DNA of 43,890 bases from CAYLMM01 sp964384825 (GTDB lineage Bacteria; Krumholzibacteriota; Krumholzibacteriia; LZORAL124-64-63): NCBI GenBank assembly GCA_964384825.1, contig CAYLMM010000016.1, positions 1 through 43,890 on the forward strand. Reading direction: 5' to 3'. The notes beneath the pieces are model-generated. The model was not told the DNA's origin, ran no database searches, and saw only the letters and a list, made by a program, of their open reading frames with translations. Below are positions 36,068-43,890 of the stretch, piece after piece; position 1 is the stretch's first letter, and each line of letters starts with the position of its first letter. Made by a program: the position numbers and the translations under genes.

Positions 36068-36775
36068 TCAGCTCCCGGAATTGGCGAAATAGACGGTGAT
36101 CAGGCCAGTCAGGGCGCCGATCACGACGATCTGCTCGAGCAGCCCCCGCCAGCCGCCCTCGGAAACCTCGGCGGCGGTGAAGGGATACATCTTGGATTCC
36201 ACGTGATCCAGCAGATCCGAGGGCACGCGGTCGCCGAAGGTCCGCGACAGGCGCCGGTCGATCAGCATCCGGCCGGTCCGCTGCTCCAGCACCGTTACAA
36301 TCACCGTCAGATCCAGTTCCCGATCCACCCACTGGCGCCAGAGTCCGAATCTGCGGCCGGCCGCGGGATAGGTCAGCGACAGATCCTCGACCGAGAAGCG
36401 GATCTCCAGATCGACGTCCGGCGCCTCGTAGGCGGCGCGCTGATCGGGCGGCAGGGAGCGGGATTCGTCGAGGAACAACCGATAGCCCCGCCGCGCGAGT
36501 TCGGCGTGGGCCACCGTCAGGAACAGGTCGGATTCCTCGCCGGCCGCCGCGGGCCGCAGGGAGACATCCATCGGACCGGGCGGCAGGACGGCGACCATCT
36601 CCTCGACGATCTCGCCCATCATGGCCTCCGAGAGCCACAGGTTGGTGCGCAGGGAATCCGGCGCCGCGCCCGTCGGGAAAGCGGCGGCGGCGGCCGGGGC
36701 GGAATCGGATTCCGCGGCCAGGGCGCAGGACGAAACCAACAGCAGGCAGGCGACTATGGTCAGGACGGTGCGCAT
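36068..36775 (-). CDS. Unrecognised exported protein, probable lipoprotein
   Basis: A 235-residue protein I do not recognise. The N-terminal signal (TVLTIVACLLLVSSCALAAE) carries VSSC, a possible lipobox with Cys17, though cleavage after ALA is also possible. An Ala/Pro linker follows. The mature part, about 50-205, mixes strands and helices (LFLTVAHAELARRGYRLFLD, VDLEIRFSVEDLSLTYP, DLTVIVTVLEQRTGRMLIDR). It is loosely like the solubilising folds of LptE/CsgG-type envelope proteins. A hydrophobic C-terminal helix (VVIGALTGLITVYFA) could anchor it. GGAA before the ATG at 36775. It lies 24 bases after rimO and 42 before bamD, so an envelope role is plausible by context only. Confidence 0.55.
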   Translation of the reverse strand: MRTVLTIVACLLLVSSCALAAESDSAPAAAAAFPTGAAPDSLRTNLWLSEAMMGEIVEEMVAVLPPGPMDVSLRPAAAGEESDLFLTVAHAELARRGYRLFLDESRSLPPDQRAAYEAPDVDLEIRFSVEDLSLTYPAAGRRFGLWRQWVDRELDLTVIVTVLEQRTGRMLIDRRLSRTFGDRVPSDLLDHVESKMYPFTAAEVSEGGWRGLLEQIVVIGALTGLITVYFANSGS

Positions 36776-36799
36776 GGACTTCCTTTCCCTCATGTCGGA

Positions 36800-38200
36800 T
36801 CAGTCCGCATGTTCGGCGAGGACATCGTAGGGCGTGACGGCTGCGAACCTGCCCGGCAGCCACGCTCCGGGCCCGAGCCCCTCGCCCGGCAACAGGACGA
36901 CGCCGTCGAGATCGTAGCCGAAATGCTCGCTGCGGGCGACAGCCACCGGCCCGGCGGCGAGCTCCGCGAGCAGCCGCCGCGGATCGACGCCGGCGGCCGC
37001 CTCGGCCTCCTCGGCGAGATCGGCGATCACGGGCTCCCACTCTTCGGCGGAATCGACGCGATCGACCACCAGATCGTGAACCCCTCCGAGACGCGTCCGT
37101 TGACGCTCCATGGCGAATCCGGCCTGCAGGTCGATGATCCGCGCCTCGCGATCGGCCGTCTCCTCGGGATCGGGCCGGTCGTCCATCTCCGCGCCGGGCG
37201 TTCCCGCCTCCGGAGAATAACGGTAGGTTCCGACGTGGTCAAACCGGACATCGGCCAGGAAATCGGCCAGTTCCTCGACGTCGTCCTCCTGCTCGCCGGG
37301 AAATCCCAGCAGCACCGTGGTCCGCAGCACCATGTCGGGCCGGTCGGAGCGCAGGGCGGCGAAGAAACGGCGCATGGCATCGACGTCGTGCGGCCGGTTC
37401 ATCCGCTTCAGCATCGCCCGCGAAGCGTGCTGCACGGGCATGTCGACGTAGGGCGCGACGCGGGGCAGCTCCATCATGCGGCGGAAGCGGTCGGTGGGGA
37501 TCAGGCCGGGATAGATGTAGAGCAGCCGGATCCGGCGCAATTCCTCGACCTGCGACAGTTCGGCGCAGAGATCATGGAGGTCGATGTCCGAACCGCGCCC
37601 GTAGTCGGAGGTGTTCTGGGCCACGAGCTGCAGCTCGCGCACCCCGCGCGCGGCCAGGTTGCGGGCCTCGGCGGCGATCTCGGCGATCGGCCGGTCGATC
37701 TGGCGGCCGCGGATCATCGGGATGCGGCAGAAGGCGCACTTGAAGTTGCAGCCCTCGGAGATCTTCATGAACGCGATGTGGGCCGGCGTCAGCAGGGGGC
37801 GGTCGCTCATCCCCTCGTAGCGCGCATCCTCGGGGCGGCCGATCGGCACCCGGTCCCGGGCCAGCTCCAGGGCGTCGACCACGGCGTCGAAGTTCCCCAC
37901 GCCGCCGATGACGTCGACCTCGGGATAGTCGGCGGCGATGCGGTCGGCCTGCTCCTGGGCCAGGCATCCGGTCACCACCAGCCGGCGTCCGTCCTTGGCG
38001 GCGGCCATCTCGGCCACCGCGTCGAAGCTGTCGCGCCGCGCCGCCTCGATGAAGCCGCAGGTGTTCACGACCCAGACATCGGCCTCTTCGGGGGTGGCGG
38101 CGGCCCGTACGCCGCGGGCGGCGAAGCGCCCGAGCAGGGCCTCGGAATCGACCAGGTTCTTGTCGCAGCCGAGGGTCGTGATGTGCACGCGCAGGGTCAC
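36800..38200 (-). CDS. rimO: Ribosomal protein uS12 methylthiotransferase RimO
   Basis: A 466-residue radical-SAM enzyme adding a methylthio group to an Asp of ribosomal protein S12. It has an N-terminal UPF0004 domain with cluster cysteines (VHITTLGCDKNLVDSEALLG, VVNTCGFIEAAR, VTGCLAQEQADRI), the radical-SAM triad in EGCNFKCAFCRIPMIRG, and a C-terminal TRAM domain (about 400-466). CDKNLVDSE and LLYIYP distinguish RimO from MiaB. GTG at 38200 overlaps the ftsK stop as GTGA. The in-frame upstream extension is a shadow of ftsK. Confidence 0.95.
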   Translation of the reverse strand: MTLRVHITTLGCDKNLVDSEALLGRFAARGVRAAATPEEADVWVVNTCGFIEAARRDSFDAVAEMAAAKDGRRLVVTGCLAQEQADRIAADYPEVDVIGGVGNFDAVVDALELARDRVPIGRPEDARYEGMSDRPLLTPAHIAFMKISEGCNFKCAFCRIPMIRGRQIDRPIAEIAAEARNLAARGVRELQLVAQNTSDYGRGSDIDLHDLCAELSQVEELRRIRLLYIYPGLIPTDRFRRMMELPRVAPYVDMPVQHASRAMLKRMNRPHDVDAMRRFFAALRSDRPDMVLRTTVLLGFPGEQEDDVEELADFLADVRFDHVGTYRYSPEAGTPGAEMDDRPDPEETADREARIIDLQAGFAMERQRTRLGGVHDLVVDRVDSAEEWEPVIADLAEEAEAAAGVDPRRLLAELAAGPVAVARSEHFGYDLDGVVLLPGEGLGPGAWLPGRFAAVTPYDVLAEHAD

Positions 38201-40597
38201 AGATCCTCCTCCGCGCCCTCGTTTTCGACATCGAGATCGTCGAGGGTCATCAGCACCTCGCGCGCCTTGCTGCCCACGAAGGGCCCGACCACCCCGGCCT
38301 GCTCCAGCAGGTCCATCAGCCGTCCGGCGCGGGCGTAGCCGACGCCCATCTTGCGCTGCAGCATCGAGGTCGACCCGTGCTGGGAGACGATGATGATCCG
38401 CTTGGCCTGCTCGAAGAGCGGATCGGACTCCACGGCGACCGGCCCGGCGACCGGCTCGTCGTCGCCCAGCGAGATGTGGCTGCAGACGTCCTTGTAATGG
38501 CGCCAGTGTTCGCTGACGGCCTCGCACTCGTCGATGTCCACGAAGGCGCCGTGCACGCGCACCGGCAGGGCGCGGCCGGGCTGCAGGTAGAGCATGTCGC
38601 CCCGGCCGAGCAGCTGTTCGGCGCCGTTGGCGTCGAGGATGGTCCGAGAATCGTTGCGCTGGATGACCCGGAACGCGATCCGGCACGGAATGTTGGCCTT
38701 GATCACGCCGGTCAGCACGTCGACGCTGGGCCGCTGGGTCGCCAGCACCAGGTGGATGCCCACCGCCCGGGCCTTCTGCGCCAGCCGGGTGATCGGCATC
38801 TCGATCTCCTGGCCGAGCTGGACCATCAGGTCGGCCAGCTCGTCCACGATGCACACGTAGTAGGGCATCGGCTCGTCGATGATCTCTCCGTTGCGGTCGA
38901 CCAGCTCGCGGCGCGCGACCTTCTGGTTGTAGGCCTCGATGTTGCGCACCGAATGCCGGGCCAGACGCCGGTACCGGTGGTCCATCTGGGCCTCCATCCA
39001 CTTCAGCGCGCGCAGTGCGTCCTTCGGATCGGTCACCACCGGCAGCAGCAGATGCGGGATGTCGTTGTAGACGTTCAGCTCGAGCATCTTCGGATCGATG
39101 AGCATCAGCCGCACCAGAGACGGGTCGCAGCGCAGCAGCATCGAGGTGATCATCGCGTTCACGCACACGCTCTTGCCGCTGCCGGTCGCGCCGGCGACCA
39201 GCAGATGCGGCTGGGCGGCCAGATCGATGCTCACCGGATCGCCGAATACGTCGCGGCCCAGGACCACCGACAGCGGCTTGTCCAGATTCTCGCCGGCGCC
39301 GGTGAAGACCTCCTTGAGGGTCACGATCTCGGCCTTGGGATTGGGGATCTCGATGCCCACGGCCGCCTTGCCCGGAATCGGCGCCTCCATGCGGATCGAG
39401 CGGGCCTTCATCGCCAGCGCCAGGTCGTCGGTCCGCTGGACGATGGCGTTGACCCTCACTCCGGAAGCGGGCTGGTACTCGTAGGTGGTCACCACCGGGC
39501 CGGGCCGCACGTCGACCACCTTTCCCTCGACCCCGAAGGAGCGCAGGGTGTCCTCGAGCAGGTCGGCCGAGGCGTGCAGGGCGTCTTCGGTGATCGGGCT
39601 GGCGCCGTTGACCGGATCGCGCAGCAGGTCCACCGAGGGCAGCGGAATGCCGGCCGGATCGCCGGCGACGCCGTGATCGGCCTCTGGGAAGGATTCGGCG
39701 GAAACGCCGCGTTCGGCCGTGCGCACCGCGCTGCCCCCGCGGCCGCGGGTCGCGGTGACCACGACGTCCTGCTGCGGCTCGGGGCCGGGCGCGGCGGCCG
39801 GAGCGGCCGCGACGGGATCGGGCACCAGATGCACCTTGCGTTCGGGCAGGGGCGCGGGGTCGGGATGGGAGGCGCCCGCGGCGGCCGGCGCGGGAGCGGC
39901 GGCGGCGCGGATCGCGGCGGGTCCGGAATCCGCGGCGCGCTCGGCGCGCCAGGCGACGAGATCTTCCCAGACCCCGCGCCAGAAATCCACGATCCACAGC
40001 AGCATCCGCCACGGCAGCCGGACCACCGCCAACAGAGCCCGGCCGATCCACGAGACGATCGGATCGAGACGGACCAGCAGGGGCCCGAGCCAGGGCCGCA
40101 GGACGACGGTCACGGCGGTCACAAGCAGGAATGTCAGGAAGATCATGCCGCCCCAGCGGCCGAACAGGGCATGGAAACCGCGCGCCAGCCAGTAGCCGCC
40201 GGCGCCGCTCCACAGGGCGGCGTCGGATTCGGCCAGCGGGCCATGGGGCTGGCCGATCCAGGCCGCCGAAGCCAGCCACAGCGGCAGCAGACGCAGGGCC
40301 ACCGCGCCGCCCCGCTCGGACCTTCCGATCAGGGCGTTGCCGCCGCGCAGGGCCAGCAGCACCGGCACCCCCCAGCACCAGAAGGCGCCGCAGGCGGCCA
40401 GCAGCACGAAGGCGAACACCGCCCCCACCGGGCCGGCGGGATTGTGCATGCGGACGATGTCGGGCGTCTCCCATCCCTGCAGCGCCGGCCACCAAGGAGC
40501 GGCTTCGCCGGTCAGGGCCAGGGCCAGGTAGGCCGCCAGCGCCAGCTGGAGCAACCCGCCCAACCGGGCCGACCTCCACCAAGGTTCGTTCGTTTTC

Positions 40598-40620
<23 letters not shown>
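38197..40620 (-). CDS. ftsK: DNA translocase FtsK
   Basis: An 807-residue septal DNA pump that clears chromosomes at division and activates XerCD. Four membrane helices lie in about residues 20-185. An Ala/Pro linker spans about 225-330. The RecA-like motor has HLLVAGATGSGKSVCVNAMI (Walker A near 478), RLMLIDPKMLELNVYNDIPH and IHLVLATQRPSVDVLTGVIK. The C-terminal gamma winged helix includes TSMLQRKMGVGYARAGRLMD, which reads KOPS-type polarity sequences. The GTG at 40620 lies inside the accC end (23-base overlap); a later TTG near 40559 with GGAGG upstream is an alternative but would cut the basic N-terminus (PKPKKRRK). Confidence 0.93.
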
Positions 40621-41983
<1,363 letters not shown>

Positions 41984-42024
41984 GCGTCACTCTCCGTAGG
42001 AATGCCTGAAGATGCGGAATCCCT

Positions 42025-42053
42025 ATTCTCGGGCCGCCGGGGGTAAATGGCAA
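42025..42053 (-). promoter_or_regulatory. Candidate accC promoter
   Basis: On the minus strand TTGCCA (42053-42048) is followed after 17 bases by GAGAAT (42030-42025), a 3/6 match to -10. Transcription from here would start about 35 bases before the accC ATG. It sits downstream of the hairpin after accB. The -35 hexamer equals those before bamA and efp, which adds some support. Confidence 0.4.
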
Positions 42054-42076
42054 GCCCTGGTTGGCCCGCAATACGC

Positions 42077-42104
42077 AGGGCGCCCCCCGTACGGGAGGCG
42101 CCCT
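42077..42104 (-). terminator. Hairpin after accB (partial terminator or attenuator)
   Basis: An 8-bp stem (AGGGCGCC 42077-42084 with GGCGCCCT 42097-42104), one mismatch and an inner 4-bp CCCG/CGGG stem with a two-base loop. It lies 25 bases past the accB stop. No T run follows on the minus strand, so full termination is doubtful; it could lower accC transcript relative to accB or stabilise the accB message. Confidence 0.5.
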
Positions 42105-42128
42105 TTCCGGAACCGCGATACGGCGGGA

Positions 42129-42572
42129 TCAGTCGGGCTCGATCAGGAAGATCACGGCCTCGGCCTCCACCGGCCCGCCGTTCTCCACGAGGATCTCCCG
42201 GATCACGCCGCCGAAATCGGCCTCGATCTCGTTCATGACCTTCATGGCCTCGATGATGCAGAGCGTCTGGCCCGGGGCGACCCGCGAACCCACGTCCACG
42301 AAGGGCGGAGCCTCGGGCGAGGGAGACCGGTAGAAGGTGCCGACGATCGGCGAGCGCATTTCGCGCAGGCCGTCGCGGGCGGGATCGGCGGCGGGGCCGG
42401 CCGATGCCGCGGCCGGAGCCGCTGCGGCCGCGACCGGAGAGGCAGCCGGAAGCGCTACCCCCTGCGGATGCTTCCGGATGCGCACCGAGCCGTCGTCGCC
42501 GGAGATCTCCAGCTCGTCGATGGCGCTCTGTTCGACCAGGCGGATCAATTCGCGCACGCGATCGAGATCCAT
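42129..42572 (-). CDS. accB: Biotin carboxyl carrier protein AccB
   Basis: A 147-residue carrier whose biotinylated lysine shuttles carboxylate from AccC to the carboxyltransferase. An N-terminal helix-strand segment (ELIRLVEQSAIDELEISGDD) is followed by an Ala/Pro swivel linker (about 38-70) and the biotinyl domain (SPIVGTFYRSPSPEAPPFVD) with the biotin site EAMKVMNEIEAD. The ATG at 42572 has GGGAGGGAAC upstream. It sits between efp and accC, the common order in many bacteria. Confidence 0.96.
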   Translation of the reverse strand: MDLDRVRELIRLVEQSAIDELEISGDDGSVRIRKHPQGVALPAASPVAAAAAPAAASAGPAADPARDGLREMRSPIVGTFYRSPSPEAPPFVDVGSRVAPGQTLCIIEAMKVMNEIEADFGGVIREILVENGGPVEAEAVIFLIEPD

Positions 42573-42622
42573 GTTCCCTCCCCCGCCGGGATCGCCGCGG
42601 CCGGGCCGCGGACCGGCATCGT

Positions 42623-43180
42623 TCAGACGCGTCCCAGGTACTTTCCGGTGCGGGTGTCGACCTTGACGACCTCGCCCTCTTCGATGAACAGCGGCACCTG
42701 GACGATCAGGCCGGTCTCCAGGGTCGCCGGCTTGGATCCGCCCTGGGCCGTGTCGCCGCGCAGACCGGGGTCGGTCTGGGTGATCTTCAACTCCACGGTG
42801 ACCGGCGGCTCGACGGTGATCGGATTGCCCTCGCGCAGCAGCATGCTGACCATCTCGCTCTCCTTGACGAACTTGGTCAGGTCGCCCAGGGTGTCGGCCG
42901 GCAGCGAGATCTGCTCGTAGGTCTCCATGCTCATGAAGGTCAGGAAATCGCCGTCCTGGTACAGGAACTGGTAATCGCGCCGTTCGAGGCGGACCTCCTC
43001 GACCTTCTCGCCGGCGCGGAACGTCTCCTCGACGACCTTGCCGCTCTCGACCTGCTTGAGCTTGGTCCGCACGAAGGCGGGGCCCTTGCCCGGCTTCACG
43101 TGCTGGAACTCGACGATCGTCCACAGGTTGTTCTTGTGGTTCAGGACCATGCCGGTGCGGAAATCACTGGTATCTGCCAC
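42623..43180 (-). CDS. efp: Translation elongation factor P
   Basis: A 185-residue factor that rescues ribosomes stalled at polyproline. The three-domain layout is kept: an N-terminal KOW-like domain with the tip loop HVKPGKGPAFVR (tip Lys present), and two OB domains with ETFRAGEKVEEV and ETGLIVQVPLFIEEGEVVKVDTRTG split here as LIVQVPLFIEEGE and VKVDTRTGKYLGRV. Which lysine modification applies cannot be seen; no epmA or ymfI-type gene is present. GTG at 43180 with GGAGAGG upstream. The polyproline-coding tolA rod and several linkers here would be natural clients. Confidence 0.95.
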   Translation of the reverse strand: MADTSDFRTGMVLNHKNNLWTIVEFQHVKPGKGPAFVRTKLKQVESGKVVEETFRAGEKVEEVRLERRDYQFLYQDGDFLTFMSMETYEQISLPADTLGDLTKFVKESEMVSMLLREGNPITVEPPVTVELKITQTDPGLRGDTAQGGSKPATLETGLIVQVPLFIEEGEVVKVDTRTGKYLGRV

Positions 43181-43249
43181 GAAGCCTCTCCTTGCTCGTT
43201 ATGCGGCGCCGCGGCGCCTCGGGCCTGATCAGGGCGCAATTGCCCCGAA

Positions 43250-43278
43250 TTGATAACATCCGGTCCGGGGATTGGCAA
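43250..43278 (-). promoter_or_regulatory. Promoter for efp-accB
   Basis: On the minus strand TTGCCA (43278-43273) is followed after exactly 17 bases by TATCAA (43255-43250), 4/6 to -10, with TGT directly before it forming an extended -10. The transcript would start near 43243, leaving about 62 bases to the efp GTG. It is in the 124-base gap after aroQ. Confidence 0.55.
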
Positions 43279-43304
43279 CGGCGCTTCCGCCGCGCCGGAT
43301 CTGG

Positions 43305-43757
43305 TCAGGGGCCGTCGCCGCCGCGGGCCGCCGACAACGCGGCGGCGCCGGTCAGCGCCAGGCGGTACCCCGTCGGGCCGAAGCCCTGGACGGTGGCGGT
43401 GACCACGTCCGAGATCAGATTCCGCCGCCGGAACGATTCGCGTCCCGCCGGCAAGGTCAGATGCAGTTCGACGACCGGCACCGGCACCATCAGCAACGCG
43501 TCGCGCAGGGCGACCGACGTGTGGGTGTAGGCGGCCGGATTGATGACCACCGCATCGCTGCGTTCGCCGCATTCGTGCACCAGGCGCACCAGATCGCCCT
43601 CGCCGTCGACCTGATGGATCTCCAGCTCGACATCCAGTTCGGCGGCCCAGTCGCGGCACATGGCGGTCAGCTCGGCCCAGGACGTCGTTCCGTAGGTCTC
43701 GGGCTCGCGTTCGCCGAGACGGTCGAGATTCGGTCCGTTGAGCATGGCGATGCGCAT
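43305..43757 (-). CDS. aroQ: 3-dehydroquinate dehydratase, type II (AroQ)
   Basis: A 150-residue type II dehydroquinase of the shikimate pathway. It has MLNGPNLDRLGEREPETYG with the active-site lid Arg/Tyr, INPAAYTHTSVALRDAL with the active-site Asn and the proton-donating His, and ELHLTLPAGRESFRRRN. The second residue group reads LDRLG where most have LNLLG. The ATG at 43757 has GGGGGGAG upstream; eight further codons are open but lack an RBS. Length is usual. aroQ before efp is a common order. Confidence 0.93.
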   Translation of the reverse strand: MRIAMLNGPNLDRLGEREPETYGTTSWAELTAMCRDWAAELDVELEIHQVDGEGDLVRLVHECGERSDAVVINPAAYTHTSVALRDALLMVPVPVVELHLTLPAGRESFRRRNLISDVVTATVQGFGPTGYRLALTGAAALSAARGGDGP

Positions 43758-43824
43758 CGGGCTACTCCCCCCGGGCTTCACGCTCGAGCCAGGCCTCGAA
43801 TCGCAAAAGATTACCGGATTCGGC

Positions 43825-43890
43825 TCAAACGGCCGATTTTTCGCCGTCCTTTTCGCCCGACGGGGGAGGCGGCGCCGCCACGCCCCCGAG
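43825..43890 (-). CDS. Possible C-terminal end of an upstream gene
   Basis: On the minus strand a frame entering from beyond the window gives APPPPSGEKDGEKSAV and then a TGA stop at 43827-43825, 67 bases before aroQ. The Pro-rich, charged composition is like a disordered C-terminal tail. Only 21 codons are visible, so the identity cannot be judged. A frame this short could also be chance. Confidence 0.3.
   Translation of the reverse strand, partial: LGGVAAPPPPSGEKDGEKSAV

Overview
The window reads as a scaffold from an uncultured, GC-rich, Gram-negative (diderm) bacterium. It has lipid A synthesis (lpx), Bam, Lol and Tol-Pal outer-membrane machinery. It also has traits better known from Gram-positives or the FCB group: a complete bacillithiol pathway (bshA, bshB, bshC), an McsA/McsB/ClpC protein-quality-control set, and an LpxC-FabZ fusion. 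Together these suggest a lineage in or near the FCB superphylum, such as Eisenbacteria-, Krumholzibacteria-, Latescibacteria- or Gemmatimonadota-like bacteria. I infer this from gene content only and cannot name the phylum. A run of 10 N inside clpC shows that the sequence is a gapped draft assembly, possibly a metagenome bin.

All genes except one lie on the minus strand, so transcription runs from high to low coordinates. Only the 3' end of fructose-1,6-bisphosphatase (1-551) is on the plus strand, and it converges on the array at a strong hairpin. No stretch over 300 bases lacks a gene. I saw no rRNA, tRNA, CRISPR array, insertion sequence or phage gene.

In transcription order: (i) 43.9-36.1 kb holds aroQ, efp, accB, accC, ftsK, rimO and an unknown envelope protein. 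(ii) 36.0-31.2 kb holds bamD, nadD, polA and coaE. (iii) 31.2-22.1 kb holds prfB (with a programmed +1 frameshift), lysS, lolC, lolD, mcsA, mcsB and clpC. (iv) 21.9-11.0 kb holds bamA, ompH/skp, lpxD, lpxC-fabZ, lpxA, lpxB, an acyltransferase-lpxK fusion and nadB. (v) 11.0-6.7 kb holds a methyltransferase and bshC, bshB, bshA. (vi) 6.7-0.6 kb holds a TIGR04138-type protein, moaC, tolQ, tolR, tolA, tolB, pal, cpoB and a cupin.

The genes are tightly packed. Eleven neighbouring pairs overlap by exactly four bases (ATGA, GTGA or TTGA), and about a third of starts are GTG or TTG. This points to translational coupling within a few long operons. Candidate sigma-70-type promoters sit in the few real gaps: before efp, accC, clpC, bamA and the TIGR04138 gene.

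The points most worth a second look are: a methyltransferase directly upstream of bshC, which would fit N-methyl-bacillithiol synthesis; an McsB whose predicted ATP-binding and catalytic positions are altered; the acyltransferase-LpxK fusion; and a 45-base foreign-looking insert with the N run inside clpC.
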